Below, one piece after another: positions 51,881-59,802 of a DNA stretch of 64,000 nucleotides. The DNA is from Nostoc sp. FACHB-110 (lineage in GTDB: Bacteria; Cyanobacteriota; Cyanobacteriia; Cyanobacteriales; Nostocaceae): positions 1-64,000 of the forward strand of contig NZ_JACJRU010000005.1 of NCBI RefSeq assembly GCF_014697425.1, written 5' to 3'. The stretch's first letter is position 1. Each line of letters begins with the position of its first letter. Below the pieces are notes generated by a model that made no database searches, was not told where the DNA came from, and saw only the letters and a program-made list of their open reading frames with translations. The translations under genes and the position numbers were made by a program.

Positions 51881-52582
51881 TTATTTTAGGCTTTTGATAT
51901 ACGCTATCCCAATCAGTCCACCGATAATTTGCAACCAGTAAGCAAGTCCAAGAGCATTTGCACCTGATGGTTGTATATTTAAGCTGCCGATGCCATAAAA
52001 AAATTGTTGGACAAACCACCAAACTAAGTAAAAAATTACTGGTATTTCCGCCGGGATATATATCAGCAATAAAGGCAAAACAGTATAAATTTTTGCTTGT
52101 GGGAAATTAAAATAATATGCTCCTAAAATTGCCGCGATCGCACTATTCGCACCAATTAATGGTACTATCAAATTTGGTTCGGCTAGTATTTGCATGATCC
52201 CTGTACAAATCCCAGCAATTAAATATAATATTAAATAACGTCTATGTCCCAAGCAATTTTCTAGACTTTTGCCAAATACCCATAAAAAAATTAAATTACT
52301 TAATATCTGGCTAAAGCTAGCATGAATAAATAAAGCTGAAATGAGCCTCAAGCAATGCCCAATTAAGACTAGCCAAGCAGCAGAATTGCTAAATATTGCC
52401 TGAATTGCCTCGTTTATGTGGGCGGGAATTATGCCCCAACTGTTGACAAATCCACTTAATTGTCCAGTACTTTCTAATTGTAACTCCCAGAAAAATACAG
52501 CAATATTAATACCAATGAGCCAATAATTGACAATTGGTTGATGACGATTAGGACGGCGATCGCTAATAGGAATCATCAGCAT
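51881..52582 (-). CDS. Rhomboid-family membrane protein, probably catalytically dead
   Basis: A 233-residue polytopic protein with the rhomboid layout: an N-terminal helix NYWLIGINIAVFFWEL, HASFSQILSNLIFLWVFGKSLENCLGHRRYLILYL, the fourth-helix block LIGANSAIAAILGAYY and the last helix ALGLAYWLQIIGG. In active rhomboids the fourth block is GxSG with the nucleophilic serine and the last helix has the catalytic His (AHIGG). Here N146 sits at the serine position (a serine follows at 147) and Q218 replaces the His. It is therefore probably a pseudoprotease that binds or sorts membrane proteins. The alignment is by eye; the family call is good. Confidence 0.78.
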   Translation of the reverse strand: MLMIPISDRRPNRHQPIVNYWLIGINIAVFFWELQLESTGQLSGFVNSWGIIPAHINEAIQAIFSNSAAWLVLIGHCLRLISALFIHASFSQILSNLIFLWVFGKSLENCLGHRRYLILYLIAGICTGIMQILAEPNLIVPLIGANSAIAAILGAYYFNFPQAKIYTVLPLLLIYIPAEIPVIFYLVWWFVQQFFYGIGSLNIQPSGANALGLAYWLQIIGGLIGIAYIKSLK

Positions 52583-52776
52583 CCATTATTTTTATTCATC
52601 AGTCAGGTTAGCATAGCTAGATTAAATTATTCAGGAAAAATCAGATACCAAGATTGATTGACCAAACATAGTTATCAATCTCAAATCCAAAATCTCAAAT
52701 CTAAAATTGTGGGAGCATTTCGGTAAAATGGGTGTGTTTATCAATAATCTAAAAAACACCTAATTAGCCAATTTGT

Positions 52777-52812
52777 ATGTTCTCAACAGCAGACTTTCTT
52801 CAATACACCTAA
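52777..52812 (+). pseudogene. ycf51: Original ycf51 start, cut off by the small element
   Basis: ATG at 52777 opens MFSTADFLQYT and stops at TAA 52810. The codons FLQYT (TTTCTTCAATACACC) are the same, in the same frame, as codons 6-10 of the intact ycf51 at 55687. The 5' end and native upstream region of ycf51 thus lie here, separated from the rest by the inserted element. Confidence 0.75.
52793..52809 (+). repeat. Left 17-bp direct repeat (attL core)
   Basis: ACTTTCTTCAATACACC, followed by TAAT. Identical to the right copy; likely recombination core of the integrase. Confidence 0.75.
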
Positions 52813-52939
52813 TTGACAAGACTGGTAAATAATCTTATTCTTGGCGCATCCTTGTATGCCTGCTTTTTAAGCATATAATTCTAGCTTATGCTCTTAAAAC
52901 AGTTATTGGACAACCATTAATTAATCCAAAAATAAGACA

Positions 52940-54388
52940 ATGCCAAAAACTAAACTACATAACACTTCTAGCGTTGCACCTAAAAAAAATGACATTTTTG
53001 ATGATTTTGAGCCACCCATGACGACTGATGGGAGTTATCTAGGAATCCAAAAACACGTTAAGGCTACTCAGCAACATCTTCAAAAAAAGTTTGAGCAAAA
53101 ATTCGATGAAGCCAAGCAACGCCTAAAAGCAGCTAAAACAAGAGTAGGGTTAGTAGTTGCATCGGGTACTATTCAGTTACAAGCCACACTCCCTTTAAGG
53201 GATGGTGATACGGATACAAAGGGAACAGGAACTAAGCAATATAAAATTTCCTTAGGAATACCAGCAAATATAGACGGGTTAAAAACAGCAGAAGAGGAGG
53301 CATACGAACTAGGTAAATTAATTGCCCATAAAACCTTCGAGTGGAATGATAAATACTTAGGTAGATTAGGGAAAAAAATAATTGAAGAGTCTAAACCTAA
53401 AACTTTTGGAGAATTGTTAAATCAATTTGAAGAAGAATATTTTAAAGCGAGACCTCGTAATAGAAAGAGTGAAGGTACTTTTAAAAATCATTTTGATATT
53501 ATTAAGCGTTTTTTTGACAGTGACCAACTAGTAACAGAGGCAGAAGTTAAATCATCCATCAATAAAATTCCCGCAGGTACAGCTACCCGTGTAGCTACCA
53601 TTTCAGCGTTATCTGTTTTGTTTAAATTATTTTCAATTGAAATTAGCTTAAAGGGATTAAAGAGTGGTTACAAACCGAAAAGGAGAATGCCACCTAACAA
53701 GGAAGATATATTAGATTATTTTCATTATTTTCAGCGATATGCCGCCGAGCGTAACTATAGAGCAAGTAGTAAATCTTATGTTGATAATTGGAAGTTCTGG
53801 AGATGGTGTTACGGTATGTTAGCTACATTTGGCTTACGTCCAGAAGAATTATTTATTAACTCACATATTGATTATTGGTTAAATCCTAAAAATATTGATA
53901 ATGCCTGGAAAGTCGATAAAGATTGTAAAACAGGAGAGAGAGTAGTTTTTGCCATTATCCCTGATTGGATAGAAATATTCGATTTAAAAAATATTGAATA
54001 TCTAAATCGATTAAAGCAAATTTCAAGCTCTCTATTGACACATATACAAGTTGACTCACAAGTAATTACTCTAGCTTTGTGGTTCAAAAAAGTAGGTATA
54101 CCATTTCAGCCTTATGACTTACGCCATGCTTTTGCAATTAATGGACATTTATTAGGAATATCTATAAAAGTAATGGCTGATAATATGGGACATTCTGTTG
54201 AAATGCACACATCCACTTATCAGCGTTATTTTTCTGAAGAAAATAGAAAGCAAATGATTAATGAAGCGTTAAGTAAAAAATCTGAAGTCGAATTACTTAG
54301 AGAGGAGAATATCAACCTGAAAGAAAAAATAAAAGCACAACAAGAAATAATTGCTAGATTACAAGAACAATTGAATAAGCAAAATTAA
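52940..54388 (+). CDS. Tyrosine-type integrase of the small element
   Basis: A 482-residue integrase. An N-terminal extension with a charged helix (about 40-75) and a beta part (TKQYKISLGIPANIDGLKTAEEEA, an Arm-DNA-binding-like fold) precede the core-binding domain. Catalytic residues are Arg in ATFGLRPEELF, box II YDLRHAFAI (Tyr where His is usual, Arg kept), His in NMGHSVEMHTS and Tyr in TYQRYF. A C-terminal coiled coil (LLREENINLKEKIKAQQEIIARLQEQL) follows. It reads away from the left repeat and is ended by a terminator. The native ycf51 promoter now lies upstream of it. Confidence 0.82.
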   Translation: MPKTKLHNTSSVAPKKNDIFDDFEPPMTTDGSYLGIQKHVKATQQHLQKKFEQKFDEAKQRLKAAKTRVGLVVASGTIQLQATLPLRDGDTDTKGTGTKQYKISLGIPANIDGLKTAEEEAYELGKLIAHKTFEWNDKYLGRLGKKIIEESKPKTFGELLNQFEEEYFKARPRNRKSEGTFKNHFDIIKRFFDSDQLVTEAEVKSSINKIPAGTATRVATISALSVLFKLFSIEISLKGLKSGYKPKRRMPPNKEDILDYFHYFQRYAAERNYRASSKSYVDNWKFWRWCYGMLATFGLRPEELFINSHIDYWLNPKNIDNAWKVDKDCKTGERVVFAIIPDWIEIFDLKNIEYLNRLKQISSSLLTHIQVDSQVITLALWFKKVGIPFQPYDLRHAFAINGHLLGISIKVMADNMGHSVEMHTSTYQRYFSEENRKQMINEALSKKSEVELLREENINLKEKIKAQQEIIARLQEQLNKQN

Positions 54389-54421
54389 GAATAAAGAAAA
54401 TTGAAGATTTCACAAAATAGT

Positions 54422-54460
54422 AAATAAACCTCTAAATAAACTTATAGAGGTTTATTTTTT
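54422..54460 (+). terminator. Terminator after the integrase
   Basis: Perfect 13-bp stem AAATAAACCTCTA/TAGAGGTTTATTT around AATAAACTTA-type loop, running into a T-tract. Confidence 0.8.
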
Positions 54461-54490
54461 TGCTGAACTACTTACCATTTAACTAAAACA

Positions 54491-54643
54491 ATGGACAAAG
54501 CTAAGAGAGTGACAATTAAAATCGCCGGGATTGAAGTAGAAGTATTTCAGTTACCTAACAATGAATATGTGATGAGCCAATCACAGGTAGCGGAAGCGAT
54601 ACTAATGTCTGAAATTTCGTTTCGACGTTTTTTGAATAACTAA
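54491..54643 (+). pseudogene. Truncated cyanobacterial mobile-element protein (50 residues)
   Basis: The frame reads VTIKIAGIEVEVFQLPNNEY followed by VMSQSQVAEAILMSEISFRRFLNN. This looks like the N-terminus of a longer hypothetical protein often found beside integrases in cyanobacteria, with the motif GIEVEVFQLP and a following SQxQVAEA helix. Here it stops at residue 50, so it is probably a remnant. The family is remembered only loosely and has no defined function. Confidence 0.4.
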
Positions 54644-54676
54644 CTTCTTAAATCTCCATAAATCCACAATAAACCT

Positions 54677-54820
54677 ATGACAACTAAAACATTAACTCCT
54701 GAGAAGATTGAACAATTGAAGGAAATTAGAAAATAATTAGATGAATTACAAAAAAGGAGTGAGCAAAGAATTATTGAGTTAGAAAGAATGATGATGAATA
54801 ACAAGTTATACTGCGAATAA
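54677..54820 (+). pseudogene. Short coiled-coil ORF with an internal stop
   Basis: ATG at 54677 gives MTTKTLTPEKIEQLKEIRK, then TAA at 54734-54736, then the frame continues LDELQKRSEQRIIELERMMM to TAA at 54820. A C-to-T change (CAA to TAA) would explain the break in one heptad-rich helix. The terminator at 54843 follows directly, so it was once the end of a transcript. Confidence 0.45.
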
Positions 54821-54842
54821 CCTAAGTGTAACTGTTAACAGA

Positions 54843-54878
54843 AAACCCCATCTGCAAATATAAGATGGGGTTTTTATT
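54843..54878 (+). terminator. Terminator within the small element
   Basis: AACCCCATCT/AGATGGGGTT stem around GCAAATATA with a following TTTTTATTTTTT tract. Confidence 0.8.
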
Positions 54879-54906
54879 TTTTAATTGTTAGTAATCTAAA
54901 AATATT

Positions 54907-55068
54907 TTAAGTATCTGATTGTTTCTGTTCATCTAATGCTTTTTGAATCGCACGACGGCAGAATTCAGGTGGATCATCTTGCTGTTGTACTTCTTCCTTC
55001 ATAGTTTTGGTAATACGCAGATTCAAGCGTTCAGTATGAGCAAGAGAAGTTACTTTCTCTGTATCACG
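54907..55068 (-). pseudogene. Remnant of a small CopG/ParD-like protein
   Basis: On the minus strand the frame reads VTSLAHTERLNLRITKTMKE, then EVQQQDDPPEFCRRAIQKAL, ending DEQKQSDT. The strand-helix pattern RLNLRIT ... AIQKALDE suits a ribbon-helix-helix protein, as used by plasmids and toxin-antitoxin pairs. A TAG just upstream (minus-strand sense) of the readable part and the absence of a good start suggest the 5' end is lost. Only an in-frame ATG (MKEEV) inside remains. Confidence 0.4.
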
Positions 55069-55212
55069 CTAAAAACCACCTTGAGCAAGTGATTACCCAT
55101 CTGGGAATGCAATAACTCAATACTTGACGCTAATCTCTCCTATCACCTTACGGCACTCCTGAAAATGGGGTGCTTTTCTTTTATCTGTATATGTTCTCTA
55201 GTTATTGGAAGA

Positions 55213-55487
55213 GTTATCCGATAACTTATTCAACAACTACAGATGACATGGAAACAGGTTGATATATTCCATTGAAATGTACATTACACCGACTTGTTTG
55301 ATTTCGTTACATTATCAAATAAATTCCTTCCATGCCTTTCTATCATCCTATTTTGATAATGTAACAGAATCAAGACCTTTGTTGTCACTATCCAGAGTGC
55401 TTATGTAGAAAGCTTTTTAGTAACTATGTACTATATGTGCCTGTTTATCCATCTACCCGCTAGTTGTTGGATAAGTTGTTGAATAAC
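55213..55487. repeat. Nested inverted repeats with 12-bp iteron-like units
   Basis: A 27-bp imperfect inverted repeat (23 of 27 match) lies at 55213-55239 and 55461-55487. The right arm consists of two tandem 12-mers, TTGTTGGATAAG and TTGTTGAATAAC. The left arm contains the same unit inverted plus the palindrome GTTATC-C-GATAAC. Inside, TTACATTATCAAA (55307-55319) and TTTGATAATGTAA (55352-55364) form a perfect 13-bp inverted pair. No gene is seen in 55069-55686. Possible replication iterons or regulator/recombination sites. Confidence 0.7.
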
Positions 55488-55686
55488 TTGTTCAAATATA
55501 GATTTTGAAGCAATACGCAGAGATGATACTGTATATGTTCAGAAGTTAAGACATAAGTAAGCAATTTTTTTTAAACTAAAATTTATAAATTTATTTATAG
55601 TTCGTATGTACTAAATAGAGTAAATAAGACAGAACTAAGATAATATAAGTACCTAAATTGTAAAACCTTTAACTAGCAAGATTTTT

Positions 55687-56205
55687 ATGATGCAAGAAAA
55701 CTTTCTTCAATACACCCAATGGTCAGGTATCGCCACATTGGTATTTGCTGCTTTAGCAGTGCTGGCTTTTATTTTTAAGTGGGGCATCCGCTTTCGGCTG
55801 GTAGGTACAACAGGTTTTATGCTGGTACTAACAGGTGGGTTGTTTGCACTTTCGTTAGTACCCTTGAGTCGCACAGTGATTCCCGGAGCAGAAAAATTTA
55901 CCCTGGTTTATGATAACGGTGCGACACAAGCGGTAATTGCCATTTCCCCAGAAATTTCCCCCACAGGCTTAGAGGCGACTCTGCGTCAAGCAGCTAGTAA
56001 CCTATATTCCTATGGGCGTTTAGGCAAACGCAGCGATAATGTTTTAACAATTCGCGCCCGTACTGTCATACATCCCGAACCTGGGGTAACTGTACCACTT
56101 TATCTTGGTCAAATTAAACGTACCCTAGAAACACGGGAAGATGCGGAGATGGCAATTGAGATTTATGCTGATAAATTTGCTCAACTGCCTAAACCAACTG
56201 CTTAA
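55687..56205 (+). CDS. ycf51: Ycf51-family protein (DUF2518)
   Basis: A 172-residue membrane protein of the Ycf51 family found in cyanobacteria and some plastids. Two hydrophobic segments (about 13-31 and 36-58) flank KWGIRFRLVGTTGFM, and the soluble part carries VYDNGATQAVIAISPEI, LEATLRQAASNLYSYGRLG and VPLYLGQIKRTLE. Function is unknown. Its first codons (MMQENFLQYT) come partly from the inserted element: the native start MFSTADFLQYT is at 52777. The present promoter and start (ATG 55687 or 55690) are therefore element-derived, which may change its expression. Confidence 0.8.
   Translation: MMQENFLQYTQWSGIATLVFAALAVLAFIFKWGIRFRLVGTTGFMLVLTGGLFALSLVPLSRTVIPGAEKFTLVYDNGATQAVIAISPEISPTGLEATLRQAASNLYSYGRLGKRSDNVLTIRARTVIHPEPGVTVPLYLGQIKRTLETREDAEMAIEIYADKFAQLPKPTA
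55700..55716 (+). repeat. Right 17-bp direct repeat (attR core)
   Basis: ACTTTCTTCAATACACC inside codons 5-10 of ycf51; see the left copy at 52793. Confidence 0.75.
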
Positions 56206-56957
56206 TTATTAGGGTTTGGGGTGTAAGGGTGTGAGGGTGATGAAACTCTGATTCAATCATGATTTTTAGAGTCATTACTCACCACTCTTTTAAAAACCTA
56301 CACTTGGGAGGTAGGGAATGGGGAGTGGGGAGTTTGTCCCATCAAATACAGCAGTTTTCAGGCAATGAGGTAAATTCCTCTAGTAGTAAGCCCCTAGTAC
56401 AAGTCGGCGTAAATAAACAGACCATAAAAAATTGCTAAAAGGCTTGTGGTATCGCTATTCTTTCTTTTTACTTTTGCCTTTTTACTTTTGCCTTGTTATA
56501 CTAGCCTCTTTTCCCTGTCAAAATGACATTGATTTTTTGTATTTCACTATACAATAAATATTATTTTTAGATTAAGATATGACTTACTAATTAAACTGAT
56601 GGAAACATCTTGAATAGGTGCTGTTTGTAGCGCAGGGTAACAGGTGAGTCATTCTTTGCCTTAAAACCACTTCTGATTTTAGTAATTGCAGAGGCGTTTA
56701 CTGGGTGTCAGTGAATGATATCGTGAATTACTTATATAGTTATTCAAAACTTTGATAGTTCAGAATTTGAGGCTAATGGGCAACATTCAAGTCATGCTAC
56801 GCCGTCAACACAAGCAAGTAAGGAAATATGAAGTATAAAGTGGGGAGTATGAAATTTTATCCTGCTGGGCAGGATAGTATTCATCTTCTTAACTTTCTGC
56901 ACTATATGTAAATTTACTAGGATTAAGAAAAATCAAGGTTTTGCCTAACTAGGTTAT
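56206..56957. other. 750-bp spacer with short repeats and a hairpin
   Basis: No gene or known RNA is seen. It holds G-rich repeats (GGGAATGGGGAGTGGGGAG, around 56314-56332), the 14-mer GTCGGCGTAAATAA (56403-56416; inverted copy at 729-742) and a perfect 8-bp hairpin TATCCTGC-TGG-GCAGGATA (56858-56876). Confidence 0.5.
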
Positions 56958-58142
56958 ATGCCGGATCAATCTACTACTACATTGTCTACTCAAACATCTA
57001 GTTCATTACTAGCACTAGCGATCGCACCTGCCAAGGTGATTCGCGGTGTTGGGGTGTTGCAAGCAGCACCAGCTGAGATTGCCCGTTTAGGCACTCGTCC
57101 TTTAATTATTTCAGGCGATCGCACCCTCGCTATCATCCAAACAAGTTTACAACCGTTGCTCGAAGGGCAACAATTACACACGATGGCTGCGGCTTATGGT
57201 GCAGATTGTTCGGAAACTAGTTTGAAGTCTTTAAGAAAGGCGGCTAAAGAACATAAAGCTGATGTGATTATCGGTGTTGGTGGTGGTAAAGCATTAGACA
57301 CAGCCAAGCTAGTTGCCCATCAATTGCAACTACCCGTGGTGACAATTCCTACCTCAGCCGCGACTTGTGCAGCTTGGACTGCCCTTTCTAATGTGTATTC
57401 AGAAGCAGGGGCATTTTTGTATGATGTGGCTTTATCTCGCTGTCCTGATTTATTGATTCTCGACTACGATTTAATTCAAACTGCACCACAACACACCTTA
57501 GTCGCCGGGATTGGTGATGCTATTGCTAAATGGTATGAAGCATCAGTCAGTAGCGGCCACCTCGAACAAACTTTGATTATTGCCGCAGTGCAACAAGCCA
57601 GAGTTTTACGCGATATCTTATTCCAAAAGTCAGCTGCTGCTTTGCAAAAACCAGGTAGTGAAGTTTGGCAAGAAGTTGTTGATGCAACTGTGTTATTAGC
57701 AGGTGTCATTGGTGGACTCGGTGGGGCGCAGTGTCGAACTGTGGCCGCCCATGCTGTACACAACGGTTTAACTCACATTGCCGGACACAGCAGCATCCAC
57801 GGTGAAAAAGTTGCCTACGGGATTTTGGTGCAACTGCGTTTAGAAGAAATGATTCAGGGCAATCAGTTAGCAACCACAGCCCGACAACAGTTGTTAAAGT
57901 TCTACGCAGAGATTGGCTTGCCACAAAACTTAAGTGATTTGGGACTGGGCAACATTACATTAGGTCAGTTACAAACAGCTGCGGAAATTGCCTTAGCTCC
58001 TAATTCTGACATTCATCGGCTACCTTTTAAGGTGGCATTGGAACAGTTGATGGCAGCTATGGTGTCAACAACTGCACCAACCGATAGTAGAGAAGCCAAC
58101 AATCGAGTGACTGCCAAAGCAGTTGACGAGATAGAAGAGTAA
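56958..58142 (+). CDS. Iron-containing alcohol dehydrogenase, glycerol dehydrogenase-like
   Basis: A 394-residue group III alcohol dehydrogenase closest to glycerol dehydrogenase (GldA). The NAD-binding part has IIGVGGGKALDTAK and VVTIPTSAATCAAWTALSNVY. Metal-site residues are in the aspartate of AGIGDAIAKWYEA and the histidines of VHNGLTHIAGHSSIHGEKVAYG. It would oxidise glycerol to dihydroxyacetone or reduce a related carbonyl; substrate not certain. The first 25 residues are a Ser/Thr-rich extension. It precedes an aminotransferase on the same strand, with a small ORF between. Confidence 0.8.
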   Translation: MPDQSTTTLSTQTSSSLLALAIAPAKVIRGVGVLQAAPAEIARLGTRPLIISGDRTLAIIQTSLQPLLEGQQLHTMAAAYGADCSETSLKSLRKAAKEHKADVIIGVGGGKALDTAKLVAHQLQLPVVTIPTSAATCAAWTALSNVYSEAGAFLYDVALSRCPDLLILDYDLIQTAPQHTLVAGIGDAIAKWYEASVSSGHLEQTLIIAAVQQARVLRDILFQKSAAALQKPGSEVWQEVVDATVLLAGVIGGLGGAQCRTVAAHAVHNGLTHIAGHSSIHGEKVAYGILVQLRLEEMIQGNQLATTARQQLLKFYAEIGLPQNLSDLGLGNITLGQLQTAAEIALAPNSDIHRLPFKVALEQLMAAMVSTTAPTDSREANNRVTAKAVDEIEE

Positions 58143-58161
58143 ATTACGGCAAACGGACTTT

Positions 58162-58335
58162 ATGAACTTTGAACTTTCCCCAGCCAATAACATAGCCCAT
58201 ATCCACCATTGGAATTTGGGGGAAATTCATCTTTGGTTTTGTGATTTTTTTGCCACTAACCACAGCAGCCAACTGTGGTGCATTGGAGACATTTTAGCCA
58301 TAAATCAACTGTATCAAGAAGTGGTACATCAATGA
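58162..58335 (+). CDS. Possible 57-residue ORF coupled to the aminotransferase
   Basis: ATG at 58162 starts MNFELSPANNIAHIHHWNLG and runs 57 codons rich in His and Trp, ending ...LYQEVVHQ. Its stop overlaps the aminotransferase ATG as ATGA (58332-58335), a classical coupling signal. I do not recognise it, and it could be a chance frame in the 190-bp spacer; only the overlap supports it. Confidence 0.3.
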   Translation: MNFELSPANNIAHIHHWNLGEIHLWFCDFFATNHSSQLWCIGDILAINQLYQEVVHQ

Positions 58336-59543
58336 CACTGAATTGGATCACCCCAGCAGAACGCATACAACAACTACCTCCTTATGTATTTGCCCGTTTA
58401 GATGAACTGAAGGCGAAAGCGCGGGAACAAGGTTTGGATTTAATTGATTTAGGTATGGGCAACCCCGATGGCCCCACACCAGAGCCTGTGGTAGAAGCAG
58501 CAATCGCCGCTTTGCAAAACCCCGCGAATCATGGTTATCCACCATTTGAAGGCACAGCAAGTTTTCGGCGTGCCATCACCAATTGGTACAATCGCCGCTA
58601 TGGTGTAGTGCTTGATCCTGATAGCGAAGCTTTGCCTCTACTCGGTTCAAAAGAAGGATTAGGCCATTTGGCAATGGCTTACATTAACCCTGGAGATGTA
58701 GTTTTAGTACCTTCGCCAGCGTACCCCGCCCACTTTCGCGGCCCTGTAATTGCTGGGGCGCAAGTCCACAGCTTGATTCTCAAACCAGAAAATGACTGGT
58801 TGATAGATTTGGCCGCAATTCCCGAAGAAGTTGCCCAAAAAGCCAAGATTCTCTATTTCAATTATCCCAGTAATCCGACAGCCGCAACGGCTCCGCGAGA
58901 ATTTTTTGAAGAAATTGTCGCCTTTGCGCGCAAATACGAGATTTTGCTGGTACATGATTTGTGTTACGCAGAGTTGGCTTTTGATGGTTATCAACCCACC
59001 AGTTTGTTAGAAATTCCTGGCGCGAAAGAAATCGGCGTAGAATTTCACACCTTATCTAAAACCTATAATATGGCTGGTTGGCGAGTAGGTTTTGTGGTCG
59101 GTAATAGTCAAGTCATCCAAGGCTTACGCACACTCAAAACTAACTTGGATTACGGTATTTTTGCCGCCTTGCAAACAGCTGCGGAAACTGCTTTGCAATT
59201 ACCAGATGTATATTTGCATGAAGTCCAACAACGTTACCGCACCCGCCGCGATTTTCTCATTCAAGGTTTAGGCCAGTTGGGTTGGGATATTCCCAAAACC
59301 AAAGCCACCATGTATCTGTGGGTCAAATGTCCTGTGGGGATGAGTTCTACTGATTTCGCCTTGAATGTTTTGCAGCAAACAGGCGTAGTTGTCACCCCAG
59401 GTAATGCCTTTGGCGTTGCAGGTGAAGGCTACGTGCGGATTAGTTTGATTGCCGATTGCGATCGCTTGGGTGAAGCTTTGCACCGCTTAAAGCAAGCAGG
59501 TATCCGCTATCAACCAGAAGCACTAGTTACGGCTGAGTGCTGA
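58332..59543 (+). CDS. PLP-dependent class I/II aminotransferase (AlaC/DapL-like)
   Basis: A 403-residue fold-type I aminotransferase. Characteristic blocks are LIDLGMGNPDGPTPEPV, GYPPFEGTASFRRAI, FNYPSNPTAA, LVHDLCYAEL and the PLP lysine in TLSKTYNMAGWRVGFVVG. Family members transaminate alanine, aspartate or LL-diaminopimelate; cyanobacterial copies are often labelled LL-diaminopimelate aminotransferase, but sequence alone does not decide. I chose ATG 58332 (MTLNWITPAERIQQLPPYVF) since the conserved N-terminus begins there, not the upstream in-frame start at 58275. No adjacent lysine pathway genes are present. Confidence 0.85.
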   Translation: MTLNWITPAERIQQLPPYVFARLDELKAKAREQGLDLIDLGMGNPDGPTPEPVVEAAIAALQNPANHGYPPFEGTASFRRAITNWYNRRYGVVLDPDSEALPLLGSKEGLGHLAMAYINPGDVVLVPSPAYPAHFRGPVIAGAQVHSLILKPENDWLIDLAAIPEEVAQKAKILYFNYPSNPTAATAPREFFEEIVAFARKYEILLVHDLCYAELAFDGYQPTSLLEIPGAKEIGVEFHTLSKTYNMAGWRVGFVVGNSQVIQGLRTLKTNLDYGIFAALQTAAETALQLPDVYLHEVQQRYRTRRDFLIQGLGQLGWDIPKTKATMYLWVKCPVGMSSTDFALNVLQQTGVVVTPGNAFGVAGEGYVRISLIADCDRLGEALHRLKQAGIRYQPEALVTAEC

Positions 59544-59802
59544 TTCTAGCAATTTTGGATTTTAGATGAAGAAAATTTTTCCATCCAAAATCCAAAATTC
59601 AATACCAACTTTTGCTCCTGCTTTTTTTAGTGATTCAGCTAACTAGATAGCGTTGGTGCGCCCATTACCCTGCTTTCTTCATAGTTAGTTTTTCACTGGA
59701 TACGATATTATCCTCCTAGCTCACAATCCCCGTTAAAATTGAATGAGTTTTGTTACCGCCACTTTACACAGCGCGGGTGAGAGATAACTTAAATTGAAAT
59801 TT

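Larger units (their letters stand above)
52793..55716. mobile_element. 2.9-kb integrase-bearing element in the 5' end of ycf51
   Basis: The 17-bp sequence ACTTTCTTCAATACACC occurs at 52793-52809 and 55700-55716, exactly in homologous codons of ycf51. Between them lie a tyrosine integrase starting 130 bp inside, decayed small ORFs and a repeat-rich segment. The element ends with its own ATG region, so ycf51 downstream regains a full reading frame. The unit is 2907 bp from repeat start to repeat start. Repeat-bounded, integrase-next-to-left-end architecture indicates site-specific integration. Confidence 0.8.

Noticed and set aside
56206..56957. A tRNA or riboswitch in the long spacer
   Set aside because: No cloverleaf or known riboswitch core could be traced; only short repeats and one hairpin.
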